Shown here: in pieces, positions 1 through 7,636 of the stretch | Layout: each line of letters starts with the position of its first letter | Numbering within the stretch: position 1 is the first letter of the stretch | Assembly: GCA_003640645.1 (NCBI GenBank) | Contig: QGHH01000003.1 | Location: forward strand, 62,001-126,000 | Length of the DNA stretch: 64,000 nt | Source: Fredinandcohnia aciditolerans | GTDB taxonomy: Bacteria > Bacillota > Bacilli > Bacillales > Bacillaceae_L | Direction: 5' to 3' | Translations under genes and position numbers: made by a program | Notes under the pieces: model-generated | The model's database searches: none | Told to the model about the DNA's origin: nothing | Seen by the model: the letters and a program-made list of their open reading frames with translations, nothing else

Positions 1-2
1 TG

Positions 3-98
3 CTATGGCTGCATTACAATAAACCAATAAATGCGTTACTTACCTCTATTCCCATTATCTTATTTTTTGTTATTTATTTTCATGTTCCAATACTCTAA
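3..98 (+). CDS. C-terminal end of a membrane protein (partial)
   Basis: An open frame enters from the left edge and stops with TAA at 96-98. The 31 visible residues include a strongly hydrophobic helix (LLTSIPIILFFVIYF), so this is probably the last transmembrane segment of an integral membrane protein whose body lies outside the window. The fragment is too short to name a family. The hairpin at 167-210 lies downstream and could serve it as a terminator. Confidence 0.4.
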   Translation, partial: LWLHYNKPINALLTSIPIILFFVIYFHVPIL

Positions 99-166
99 TT
101 TACAAGTTAAATCGAACGTTGTAGTTGAATACGAGTGTGCGAGTAACATATGAATACGGTTAATTT

Positions 167-210
167 AAAAACTCTCTACATTCCTCATTTAAGGAATGTA
201 GAGAGTTTTT
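167..210. terminator. Bidirectional intrinsic terminator
   Basis: An 18-bp perfect stem (167-184 pairs with 193-210) with an 8-base loop is flanked by A-runs and T-runs. It sits between the partial gene ending at 98 and the convergent Rrf2 gene, and overlaps the stop codon of the latter, so it can end transcription from both sides. Confidence 0.85.
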
Positions 211-701
211 TATTTGCTACTTTTCGAAAAAAAGTTACGGGTTTCTTCACGGATTTGTTTGGGCAAGACACGATTAAGCTCTTCATGTAACCATAAAAGA
301 GTTTTACTACGTAGATCATCACGCATTTTTTCTTCCGCAGCGAGCATAACTAAATTGATGGTACAGAATGAGGGAGCTGAACAGCAGCCTTCTCTATACA
401 CATAACCATTGTCTTTAATATTTTTACATTGAAAAATGGGCTTAGGACCTTCAATTGCTTCAACAACATCCCAAAAAGAAATTTCTTCTGGGGACTTAGA
501 TAACTTATATCCTCCCTTTACACCAGGGACAGAACTTACAATTCCAGCCTTAGATAATTTACCAAAAACCTTTGATAGAAATGTCTCAGAAAGTCCTTGG
601 AATTCTGCCAGATCCTTTATCCCAACACTTTCTTTGGAAGGAATATCAATTAAATAAACGAGACAATGTAAAGCATATTCTACACCTACACCATATTGCA
701 T
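210..701 (-). CDS. Rrf2 family transcriptional regulator
   Basis: This 163-residue protein has the size and N-terminal winged helix-turn-helix of the Rrf2 family (residues about 1-85, with the recognition segment SETFLSKVFGKLSKAGIV and the wing GVKGGYKL). Cysteines at 92, 106, 107 and 113 sit in the region where family members bind an iron-sulfur cluster or sense thiol stress; whether this one binds a cluster is not shown. The ATG follows an AGTAGGTGA ribosome site. It is divergent from an azoreductase-like gene, and a palindrome lies at that gene's predicted transcription start, so it probably represses that gene and possibly itself. The family is clear; the signal is unknown. Confidence 0.88.
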   Translation of the reverse strand: MQYGVGVEYALHCLVYLIDIPSKESVGIKDLAEFQGLSETFLSKVFGKLSKAGIVSSVPGVKGGYKLSKSPEEISFWDVVEAIEGPKPIFQCKNIKDNGYVYREGCCSAPSFCTINLVMLAAEEKMRDDLRSKTLLWLHEELNRVLPKQIREETRNFFSKSSK

Positions 702-804
702 AAAAATTCACCTACTTTTAATAAAGGAATATTAATTGTATCTTATGAGGATTTAGAGTACTAGTCAAATAAATGGAACCTATTGATTGGGTAAGTTTGT
801 TCAA

Positions 805-833
805 TTGACAAAAATAAAGATAGCATATATTAT
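805..833 (+). promoter_or_regulatory. SigA-type promoter of the azoreductase gene
   Basis: A consensus TTGACA -35 box at 805-810 is followed after exactly 17 bases by TATTAT at 828-833. Transcription would start near 840, about 80 bases before the ATG at 920. Confidence 0.75.
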
Positions 834-840
834 GGATAGT

Positions 841-857
841 GTTAATCGACGATTAAC
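841..857. promoter_or_regulatory. Palindromic operator at the azoreductase start site
   Basis: GTTAATCGACGATTAAC is a perfect 8+1+8 palindrome placed at the predicted +1 of the promoter at 805-833. This is a typical position for a repressor site. The divergent Rrf2 protein is the obvious candidate ligand, but the pairing is inferred. Confidence 0.6.
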
Positions 858-919
858 TTAGTCTTCAATTATAACCGATTTAAAAGGACAACAAGAATCA
901 AATTCATGGAGGTGAAACG

Positions 920-1558
920 ATGAGAATTTTACAATTAATGGCTCATCCTGATTACAATAATCAAGAAAGAGCTGCAAACCGTCTAGCAGATGTTGGTTTA
1001 CAAACATTACAAGAAAAATTAAAGGGTCAAGGAACAATCGAAGTAGTAAATGTTTACGATCCAAATACTTTTATCCCGCAAATTACTGCGGATACTTTAA
1101 ATTTTACTGATCCTAAAGAAATGTCAGCTGAACGATTAGAAAAATATGAAGCACAATATAAATTAATTAAACAATGGAAGTCAGCTGATTATATTTATAT
1201 TTACATGCCGTTGCATAATTGGAATGTGCCTGCAAAGTTTAAAGACTATCTGGATAATATTCTAACAGCAGGAGAAACATTCAAATATACTAAAACTGGT
1301 TCTGTTGGATTAATGTCAGACGAAACTACCAAAGTCACATTTATTCTAACGAGTGGAAGTGAATATGATACGAATTACCGATATGTAAATTTAGATATAG
1401 CGCCACAATATATGCGCGGAGTATTGCACATGATGGGAATTAACCAAATGAAATTAATACGTGCTCAAGGCTTAGACATGTCTACTAATGACAGAGAAGA
1501 AATAATGAAATCAGCTGAAAAAGAAGTAGTAGGATATATTAATTCACAATCATTCTAA
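920..1558 (+). CDS. azoR: FMN-dependent NADH-azoreductase / NAD(P)H quinone reductase family
   Basis: The 212-residue protein has the flavodoxin-like fold of the Flavodoxin_2 family. It begins with a beta strand and phosphate-binding loop region (MRILQLMAHPDYNNQERAANRLAD), carries the PLHNWNVPAKFKDYLDN segment that shapes the FMN site, and the length matches AzoR enzymes (about 200-212). Members reduce azo dyes and quinones by two electrons with NADH and protect cells from quinone and thiol stress. It starts at ATG after GGAGGTGA and is followed 84 bases later by an AhpD-like gene, probably co-transcribed. A promoter and palindrome upstream point to repression by the divergent Rrf2 protein. 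The true substrate is unknown. Confidence 0.85.
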   Translation: MRILQLMAHPDYNNQERAANRLADVGLQTLQEKLKGQGTIEVVNVYDPNTFIPQITADTLNFTDPKEMSAERLEKYEAQYKLIKQWKSADYIYIYMPLHNWNVPAKFKDYLDNILTAGETFKYTKTGSVGLMSDETTKVTFILTSGSEYDTNYRYVNLDIAPQYMRGVLHMMGINQMKLIRAQGLDMSTNDREEIMKSAEKEVVGYINSQSF

Positions 1559-1642
1559 ACTTAAAAAACCCGTGACTTTTTGAATTAAAGGGAAAGGTAA
1601 AAAGTGTAGATTAAACTAAGCTATTTAAGGAGGAAATTAATA

Positions 1643-2086
1643 ATGGAACAACGAATCGAATATTACAATGTAGCACCAGAAGCCCTTAAAATCATGATGG
1701 AAATGGAGAAGTATACAAAAACTACAGGTATAGACCGTAAACTTCGTGAACTTATAAAAATTCGAGCTTCTCAAATAAATGGTTGTGCATACTGTATCAA
1801 TATGCACACGGCAGATGCTAGAAAAATGGGAGAAACAGAACAACGAATATATTGTATTAGTGCCTGGAGAGAGTGTACATTTTATTCAGAAGCGGAAAAA
1901 GTAGCACTTGAGTTGACAGAATACGTGACACTAATCCCAACAAAACGTGTGCCAGATGAGCTCTATCAACGAGTACGTGAACATTTTGACGAAAAACAAT
2001 ATGTTGACCTTGTTCTAATAATTAATCAAATCAACAGTTGGAATAGAATTTCTATTGCAATGGGGAATACAGCAACAGAGATGTAA
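1643..2086 (+). CDS. Carboxymuconolactone decarboxylase / AhpD-like peroxidase-type protein
   Basis: This 147-residue all-helical protein belongs to the CMD/AhpD family. The diagnostic redox motif is C48-A-Y-C51 followed by H55 (NGCAYCINMH), as in AhpD-type disulfide reductases that act on peroxides. Lactone decarboxylases lack this CxxC, so an antioxidant role is more likely. It lies 84 bases after azoR with its own AAGGAGG site, which fits an operon for handling electrophiles or peroxides. A terminator follows at 2237. Confidence 0.85.
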   Translation: MEQRIEYYNVAPEALKIMMEMEKYTKTTGIDRKLRELIKIRASQINGCAYCINMHTADARKMGETEQRIYCISAWRECTFYSEAEKVALELTEYVTLIPTKRVPDELYQRVREHFDEKQYVDLVLIINQINSWNRISIAMGNTATEM

Positions 2087-2236
2087 TTATTCTGAACGAT
2101 CATTTGACATATGGAATCCAAACGAACCAGTTTGTAAACTTTTATATATCTGCTTTACGACAAAACAAATTTTCTAGTATGAATTGATCGCAATCATCTT
2201 CAATACACAAGAGATTGTTAAAAATTGAACTTAACG

Positions 2237-2273
2237 AAAGGTGCGTTGATCCTTAAGGATTACGCACCTTTTT
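2237..2273 (+). terminator. Intrinsic terminator of the azoR-ahpD-like operon
   Basis: AAAGGTGCGT (2237-2246) pairs with ACGCACCTTT (2262-2271) and the stem runs into a T-run. The rest of 2087-2445 shows no gene. Confidence 0.8.
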
Positions 2274-2445
2274 GTTGTAGTTTTTAAGCTAACATAAATA
2301 GATAGTTGAATAAGAGAAAGCTTTCATTCATAGGACCGTTTTGTTCGTTTTGTAATAAAAAAATTCTAAAAACGACCGCTAGTAATGATTCGTTTTGGGT
2401 AATTTAAGAATGGCACGATTAATGCAAATGAGAGGATGTTAATAA

Positions 2446-2934
2446 GTGGAAAAAAAGTTGTTAAAATTACTATTGGCGCTATGTACTGGTTCTATCCCAT
2501 TTTTATTTAAGGGACCAAAAATGAGAGAAAATCTTTTGATTTTCTTCGCAAAGGGTGTTATTGCTACTCTTATTGATGCTTATGTTGTTGGAAAACAAAA
2601 ACTTGAATATCCAATTCGTCCTTTTCCTAAAATTTTCAAAACGAATATTATTTATGACATGTTATTTTTCCCGCTTTTAAGTGTGATATGGGTCAAAATC
2701 TCGTATAATGATCATTTTGGAAAAATTCTATTAAAAAGTTTAATTTTTAGTATTCCAATGAGTATTGGGCAATGGTTTATGGAAAAGAATACGGGATTAT
2801 TCAAATGGAAAAAATGGTCTGCCTTGCATACATTTGCCAGTGTTAATTTGACTTTGTTTATGATTAGAGGGTTGGTTGGTTTGATAAAAATAATGGATAA
2901 GTTTAAAGATAAGCAATATATAAATGAATATTAA
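2446..2934 (+). CDS. CBO0543-like integral membrane protein of unknown function
   Basis: A 162-residue protein begins at GTG, preceded by AGAGGATG at a suitable distance. It has about four hydrophobic segments (roughly residues 5-20, 28-48, 68-85, 97-115 and 128-145) and many basic residues between them. The pattern resembles the CBO0543 family of small Firmicutes membrane proteins, for which no function is established. It stands alone and is followed by a terminator at 3083. The family call rests on overall pattern and not on a signature motif. Confidence 0.6.
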   Translation: MEKKLLKLLLALCTGSIPFLFKGPKMRENLLIFFAKGVIATLIDAYVVGKQKLEYPIRPFPKIFKTNIIYDMLFFPLLSVIWVKISYNDHFGKILLKSLIFSIPMSIGQWFMEKNTGLFKWKKWSALHTFASVNLTLFMIRGLVGLIKIMDKFKDKQYINEY

Positions 2935-3082
2935 AGGTTTATACAATGAAGAAACCGTATAAAATAGAGCAATTCTCTGGAGTGTCTATTATTCGTCGTT
3001 ATTCAATTAAGAATTTCTTTAAAGATAATATTAGTGCAGACGTTCATAGAATCAAAAGGAAAAAGCGTAAGTTTCCGCTTAT

Positions 3083-3108
3083 GGTTGCTAAGGCAGCCCT
3101 TTTTTTTT
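3083..3108 (+). terminator. Intrinsic terminator
   Basis: GGTTGC (3083-3088) pairs with GCAGCC (3093-3098) around a 4-base loop and is followed by a long T-run to 3108. It ends the transcript of the membrane-protein gene at 2446-2934. Confidence 0.65.
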
Positions 3109-3184
3109 GAACGTAATAGATTGTGAAATTATTTACTTAAACTAATGGCAGAGTTTCAAATATGACTTCACTTTATTATTCATT

Positions 3185-3210
3185 AAAAATGTAAGGCAGC
3201 TTACATTTTT
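3185..3210. promoter_or_regulatory. Perfect palindrome upstream of a decayed reading frame
   Basis: AAAAATGTAAG (3185-3195) and CTTACATTTTT (3200-3210) form an 11-bp perfect inverted repeat around GCAG. A TATAAT hexamer follows at 3227-3232, and a strong AGAGGAGGA ribosome site with an ATG lies at 3277. The arrangement looks like an operator and promoter whose gene has been lost. Confidence 0.45.
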
Positions 3211-3276
3211 TAAAAGGGATTTCAAGTATAATCGTAAGTGTAAGTTATTAGAAACACTTTAGAGGAGGAACTAATC

Positions 3277-3354
3277 ATGGTATTAGTAAATTGCAATCTA
3301 GAATCTACCTCTCATAAGGTAATAACTGAAGTGAAGGTATTATTGGCAATGTAG
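3277..3354 (+). pseudogene. Short remnant reading frame with a strong ribosome-binding site
   Basis: An AGAGGAGGA site sits 6-7 bases before an ATG that opens only 25 codons. The following sequence to about 3490 keeps short coding-like stretches in shifting frames but no long frame. It is most simply the start of a gene that has been broken by mutations; the family was not recognised. A functional 25-residue peptide cannot be excluded. Confidence 0.3.
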
Positions 3355-3538
3355 TTTTGACAGCCTGCAAGAGAGCTAAGTAGTGAATTTAATGAATTAC
3401 CATAAAAGAAGAAATTATTATATAGATTCGATACCTTGAGGAAAGATTTAAGAGTGCCCCCAATGTTCTGAGGGATTCTTTCAATTGAAGGAAAATATAG
3501 AATTTGGGTAAAACTAAGTATTAGTAGGAGGCATGATT

Positions 3539-4492
3539 ATGTCAACAAATTATGAATTAGCAACATTTGCTGGTGGATGTTTTTGGTGTATGGTTCAGCC
3601 ATTTGATGAGCTACCAGGCATTATTGATGTAGTTTCAGGCTATACAGGTGGGCATAAAGAGAACCCATCCTATGAAGAAGTATGCTCAAACACAACGGGT
3701 CATTATGAGGCAGTTCAAATTACTTATGATCCGAATGTTTTCCCGTATACAAAGCTCTTAGAACTATTCTGGCAACAAATAGATCCAACCGATGCACATG
3801 GTCAGTTTGGTGATCGCGGAGAGTCCTATAAAACGGCGATTTTTTATCATACTGAGGAACAAAAGAGACTAGCCGAAGAGTCCAAACAGGCATTAGAGAA
3901 TAGCAAAAAGTTTTCAAAGCCAATCGTGACAGAAATCAATGAGGCATCTGTGTTTTATCCAGCAGAAGAATACCATCAAGGCTATTATAAAAAGAATTCC
4001 TTTCATTATAATATGTACAAGGAAGGATCTGGACGAGCTGGATTTATTCGGGAAAATTGGAAGAAACACCATGCAGAAAACATAAAGAATCTTACTCCTA
4101 TACAGCACCATGTGACCCAAGAGAATGGTACGGAACCACCCTTCCAAAATGAATTTTGGGATAACAAGGAAGAAGGAATTTATGTTGATATCGTTTCTGG
4201 AAAACCATTATTTAGTTCATTGGACAAATTTGACTCCGGGTGTGGATGGCCTAGCTTCACAAAGCCTATTAAGCATCAAGAAGTCCTTGAAAAACTAGAT
4301 ACGTCCCATGGGATGAGACGCATTGAAGTCAGAAGCTCATCAGCAGACTCCCATTTAGGACACGTATTTGATGATGGACCACGTGATAAAGGCGGGCTTC
4401 GATATTGCATTAACTCTGCAGCACTTAAATTTATCCCAACTGAAAAGCTAAATGAAGAAGGCTATGGGGAATACCTTCGGTTATTTAAATAA
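3539..4492 (+). CDS. msrAB: Fused peptide methionine sulfoxide reductase MsrA-MsrB
   Basis: This 317-residue protein repairs both stereoisomers of oxidised methionine. The N-terminal MsrA domain (about 1-160) has the GGCFWC motif with catalytic C14. The C-terminal MsrB domain (about 175-310) has [17 protein letters not shown] and RYCIN with catalytic C290. The CxxC pairs that bind zinc in some MsrB proteins are not visible. The upstream ATG at 3533 lies one base from the AGGAGG site, while the ATG at 3539 has a 7-base spacing, so 3539 is chosen. It is monocistronic with a terminator just downstream. It is probably cytosolic, since no signal peptide is seen. Confidence 0.95.
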   Translation: MSTNYELATFAGGCFWCMVQPFDELPGIIDVVSGYTGGHKENPSYEEVCSNTTGHYEAVQITYDPNVFPYTKLLELFWQQIDPTDAHGQFGDRGESYKTAIFYHTEEQKRLAEESKQALENSKKFSKPIVTEINEASVFYPAEEYHQGYYKKNSFHYNMYKEGSGRAGFIRENWKKHHAENIKNLTPIQHHVTQENGTEPPFQNEFWDNKEEGIYVDIVSGKPLFSSLDKFDSGCGWPSFTKPIKHQEVLEKLDTSHGMRRIEVRSSSADSHLGHVFDDGPRDKGGLRYCINSAALKFIPTEKLNEEGYGEYLRLFK

Positions 4493-4497
4493 TTTAG

Positions 4498-4533
4498 AAA
4501 ACGTTCCTGGAGACTTCTCTAGGACGTTTTTTT
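4498..4533 (+). terminator. Intrinsic terminator of msrAB
   Basis: AAACGTTCCT (4498-4507) pairs with AGGACGTTT (4521-4529), with one bulged base, and is followed by seven T residues. Confidence 0.8.
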
Positions 4534-4591
4534 ATATTTAAAGAATTTCTAGAATCGATATGGATTTACATATATTATCAGGTGAATGTAA

Positions 4592-4663
4592 ATGCCAAGA
4601 AGATATCGAGCTATTTACTGGTTTGATTATGAAATGAATATGAAATGGTATAACGGGGAGTGA
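4592..4663 (+). CDS. Possible 23-residue leader ORF before the Crp/Fnr gene
   Basis: An ATG 7 bases after AGGTGA opens 23 codons (MPRRYRAIYWF...), ending at a TGA that overlaps the ribosome site of the next gene, 4 bases before its ATG. The composition is aromatic and basic. The close coupling suggests translated-leader regulation or a remnant; no family was recognised. Confidence 0.25.
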   Translation: MPRRYRAIYWFDYEMNMKWYNGE

Positions 4664-4667
4664 AGAC

Positions 4668-5351
4668 ATGGATAAACTCATGTTGCTTTCACAAATTAAT
4701 TTACTAGATGAGCTACCAGAAGAGGAATTAAAGAAGTTAGACGAAGTAACGGTAACCGTCCCTATTAAAAAAGGTACAATTATCTTAAGTCCGACTCAAC
4801 AAATGAGGTCGTTGTTTTTCTTGAAAAAAGGACAGGTTCGTTTATATAAGATATCCTCAACAGGAAAGGAATTCACAATTGATCTTTTAAGTGAAGGTAA
4901 TATCTTTGGAGAAACTTCTAGTTTTTCCTTAACAGAATCTAACATTTATGCAGAAGCGATGGTTGATTCCTTTGTTTGCTCGCTAACAAAGGAGCGTTTT
5001 GAACAGTTACTTCGTCAAAATCCCGATATTTCGTTAAAGCTTATAACCATATTGACCTCAAAGTTAAAAGAAGTGTACCAAATAACAGAAAGCATTGCTT
5101 ATAAAGATGTCAAATATCGAATTCTTTTACTTTTTATGCAGTTAAGTAACCGTTTTGGTGTAAGAAGTGGGGAATGGCAAACAGTTGAAGTCAAGATTAC
5201 TCAGCATGATATCGCAAGTATGATCGGGTCATCAAGAGAAACTGTGAGTTTATTATTAGGAGAATTAGAAAGGGAACAAGTCATTACAAGGAAGCCATTA
5301 AAAATTAATACAGCTCTGGCTAAGAACGTATATGGGGTAGAGGAGGGGTAA
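4668..5351 (+). CDS. Crp/Fnr family transcriptional regulator
   Basis: The 227-residue protein has the two-domain layout of the family: a cyclic-nucleotide-binding-like beta barrel (about 20-115, with FFLKKGQVRLYK and GEGNIFGE-type turns, here SEGNIFGETSSF), a dimerisation helix (about 120-150) and a C-terminal helix-turn-helix (QHDIASMIGSSRETVSLLLGELE, about 178-200). No N-terminal cysteine cluster like that of Fnr is present, and the effector is unknown. The ATG follows GGGGAGTGA. The next gene, 105 bases on, encodes a molybdopterin protein that could be a target. Confidence 0.88.
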   Translation: MDKLMLLSQINLLDELPEEELKKLDEVTVTVPIKKGTIILSPTQQMRSLFFLKKGQVRLYKISSTGKEFTIDLLSEGNIFGETSSFSLTESNIYAEAMVDSFVCSLTKERFEQLLRQNPDISLKLITILTSKLKEVYQITESIAYKDVKYRILLLFMQLSNRFGVRSGEWQTVEVKITQHDIASMIGSSRETVSLLLGELEREQVITRKPLKINTALAKNVYGVEEG

Positions 5352-5456
5352 TCAATACTGCTTTCATTTCATGTTTATAAAGGAAAAGGCTTGGAGCATA
5401 CTATACAAAGCACAGTGATTTAATTAGCGTTAAAATTGAAAAAGGGATGGTGTAAA

Positions 5457-6047
5457 ATGAAAAGGCAGCTTCCACCTGGGCAATTTGAAACAGAAAAATG
5501 GCCAATTCTGCACACAGGGGATGTTCCCGAGTTTGATGAAAACACATGGAATTTCAAACTTTTTGGTGAAGTAAAGCAAGAAAAGTCCTTATCCTATAAG
5601 GAATTCATGGAGCTTCCAAAAACCATATCAACCGTAAACATGCATTGTGTTACCACATGGTCTAAATTTGATACAACTTTTGAAGGCATTGCGCTTAGAG
5701 AGTTATTGAAATTAGTTGAAATGAATGAAGGCGTAAAATACATCAAAATTTACGGTTACTCCAATAGGGAGAGATTTGGTTATTCTGCAAACTTACCGCT
5801 AGAGCCTTTATTAGGGGACGATTCTTTATTTGTATTCCGATGGAAGGATAAAAATCATGAATGGCAAGATATTGATCTAAAACATGGTTATCCACTACGG
5901 TTTATTCCACCAGAAGAATTTTATCTATGGAAAGGCACAAAGTGGGTTTCAGGGATAGAGTTTATGAAGGAAGACGAGGCTGGTTATTGGGAAGAGCGTG
6001 GCTATTCGATGACGGCCAATCCATTTAAAGAAGAGCGATACCGTTAA
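5457..6047 (+). CDS. YuiH-like molybdopterin-dependent oxidoreductase (sulfite oxidase family fold)
   Basis: This 196-residue protein is a minimal molybdopterin-binding domain of the sulfite oxidase superfamily, like Bacillus YuiH. C64 in the segment NMHCVTTWSKFD is the expected molybdenum-ligating cysteine, and GYPLRFIPPEEFYLWKGTKWVSGIEFM matches the conserved C-terminal part. There is no dimerisation domain, haem domain, signal peptide or Tat motif, so a cytosolic enzyme of unknown substrate is likely. A TTG 21 bases upstream is in frame, but the AAGGGATGGTG site favours the ATG at 5457. Confidence 0.85.
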   Translation: MKRQLPPGQFETEKWPILHTGDVPEFDENTWNFKLFGEVKQEKSLSYKEFMELPKTISTVNMHCVTTWSKFDTTFEGIALRELLKLVEMNEGVKYIKIYGYSNRERFGYSANLPLEPLLGDDSLFVFRWKDKNHEWQDIDLKHGYPLRFIPPEEFYLWKGTKWVSGIEFMKEDEAGYWEERGYSMTANPFKEERYR

Positions 6048-6094
6048 CACAGTTAAGTACATAAACTTTTTTATACTTTGCTTCCCATAAAATA

Positions 6095-6124
6095 AAATAG
6101 ACGTGTTTATCGACACGTCTATTT
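6095..6124 (+). terminator. Intrinsic terminator of the yuiH-like gene
   Basis: AAATAGACGTGT (6095-6106) pairs perfectly with ACACGTCTATTT (6113-6124) around a 6-base loop. Confidence 0.8.
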
Positions 6125-6283
6125 CCTATTAAATGATTGATTCTCAAAGGTTTTCATCAAATGTATTGGTTAATTCTATTATACTTCATAAAAGGAACTG
6201 AAATGACCTTAACTCCTATTTACAAAACAATAGGGTTGTATTATAATTTCTCAGAATACAAAAAAATGAATATTTCGCAAATA

Positions 6284-6460
6284 GGTTTCTTACCATTCTT
6301 CTATGAGAGAATGTGAGACTAAGAGGGAAGTTGGTGTAAGTCCAACACGGTCCCGCCACTGTAAGCGAGGAGGAAGGTTATAAATATCCACTGTGTATGT
6401 AACATGGGAAGGAGTAACCGACCGTTGATTCGCAAGTCAGGAGACCTGCCTATTTTGTTT
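6284..6460 (+). promoter_or_regulatory. Cobalamin (adenosylcobalamin) riboswitch
   Basis: The aptamer has the conserved core elements: GGGAAGTTGGTGTAAGTCC then the CGGTCCCGCCACTGTAA segment at about 6325-6364, and the B12 box AGTCAGGAGACCTGCC at 6435-6450. The family represses cobalamin transport and synthesis genes when the cofactor is abundant. Here it precedes btuFCD and the cob cluster, and a terminator at 6584-6614 serves as the likely expression platform. The edges are approximate. Confidence 0.95.
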
Positions 6461-6583
6461 TTTAAGCTTCCTCGAGGAAAGGAACGTTTAAAGTGCAAAT
6501 AAATGATCATATGTTACTATATTTGTTATATTAGGATTGCTTTATTGGAGTTCTAAGCAAATAACCTTTATTATGCCTTTACG

Positions 6584-6614
6584 AAACGCTCTTCCTGTGG
6601 AATGGCGTTTTTTT
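6584..6614 (+). terminator. Terminator of the riboswitch expression platform
   Basis: AAACGCTCTTCC (6584-6595) pairs with GGAATGGCGTTT (6599-6610), with two internal mismatches, followed by TTTT. It ends 30 bases before the btuF start codon, so it can switch off the whole downstream unit when the aptamer is bound. An anti-terminator partner was not traced base by base. Confidence 0.75.
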
Positions 6615-6643
6615 GTGTTCAAAATTTGAAGGGGGATAAAAAA

Positions 6644-7636
6644 ATGAAGGAAATGTTGAAAAAATGGGGTCTGTTTAGTCTTATTTTTCTTTTTACCATG
6701 GGTATTGTTGCAGGTTGTGGTACACAAGAAAAAACGGCTCAAGATGAAAAGGCTCAAAAAACCGTTGAAAATGTTGAAGGGGAGAACGCTAATCAAGAGT
6801 TCCCTATCACGATTATAGACAGTGCTGATCGAGAAGTTACGATTGATGAAGAACCTGAATCAATTGTCTCCATACAGGCAAGTAATACAGAAATTGCATT
6901 TGCACTTGGCCTAGGAGAAAAAATCATTGGAGTTTCGGATTACGATAATTATCCATCAGAAGCACTTGAAATACAAAAAGTAGGTGCACAGGATATCAAT
7001 GCAGAATTGGTTCTTTCACTTCTTCCGGACCTAGCTCTTGTTACTGATTATCATTACAATACACATCCTGAAATATTAAAGCAGTTTGAAGATGCAGGAA
7101 TTGATGTGATTGTCGTTGGAAGTGCTTCTTCATTTGAAGATGCGTATGAACATATAGAAATGATTGGGAAAGCTACAGGAACTGCGACTGAGGCAAACGA
7201 AATTGTGACAAATATGAAGCAACGCTTTGATGAAATCAAGGAAAAAGCTTCAGCTATTACAGATAAAAAGAAAGTCTGGGTTGAGGTTTCGCCAGCACCA
7301 GATATTTTTACAACAGGAACCAATACGTTTATGCATGAAATGCTTGAGGCAATTCAAGCTATTAATGCAGCAGAGGAGCATGAAGGGTGGGTACAGTTAA
7401 CAGAGGAGGAAATTGTCCAATTAAATCCTGATGTCATCATTACAACGTATGGCTACTACATAGATAATCCCACTGAAGAAGTATATGGGCGTGAAGGCTG
7501 GTCTGAAGTTCCTGCAGTTAAAAATAAACAGGTCTTTGATGTTGATAATGATACGGTTACGAGACCAGGTCCTCGGTTAATTGAAGGAGTCGAGACTCTT
7601 GCGAAGCTTATTTATCCAGAAGTTTTTAATAAATAA
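6644..7636 (+). CDS. btuF: Cobalamin ABC transporter substrate-binding lipoprotein BtuF
   Basis: The 330-residue protein begins with a lipoprotein signal (basic start, hydrophobic core, lipobox VAGC with C25), so it is anchored outside the membrane. The mature part is a class III periplasmic-binding fold with the two lobes of BtuF/FhuD proteins (SIQASNTEIAFALGLGEKIIGVSDYDNYP near 85-115, and NPDVIITTYGYY near 265). It captures cobalamin or cobinamide for BtuC and BtuD encoded next. The ATG at 6644 follows GAAGGGGG; an in-frame ATG at 6602 lies inside the terminator stem and is rejected. Confidence 0.92.
   Translation: MKEMLKKWGLFSLIFLFTMGIVAGCGTQEKTAQDEKAQKTVENVEGENANQEFPITIIDSADREVTIDEEPESIVSIQASNTEIAFALGLGEKIIGVSDYDNYPSEALEIQKVGAQDINAELVLSLLPDLALVTDYHYNTHPEILKQFEDAGIDVIVVGSASSFEDAYEHIEMIGKATGTATEANEIVTNMKQRFDEIKEKASAITDKKKVWVEVSPAPDIFTTGTNTFMHEMLEAIQAINAAEEHEGWVQLTEEEIVQLNPDVIITTYGYYIDNPTEEVYGREGWSEVPAVKNKQVFDVDNDTVTRPGPRLIEGVETLAKLIYPEVFNK

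Noticed and set aside
2946-3110. A 54-codon ORF after the CBO0543-like gene
   Set aside because: Its last codons are the stem and T-run of a terminator (3083-3108), it has no good ribosome site, and no family pattern is visible.
6602-6643. Longer N-terminus for BtuF from ATG 6602
   Set aside because: The ATG lies in the riboswitch terminator stem; a clear ribosome site and lipoprotein signal support ATG 6644.
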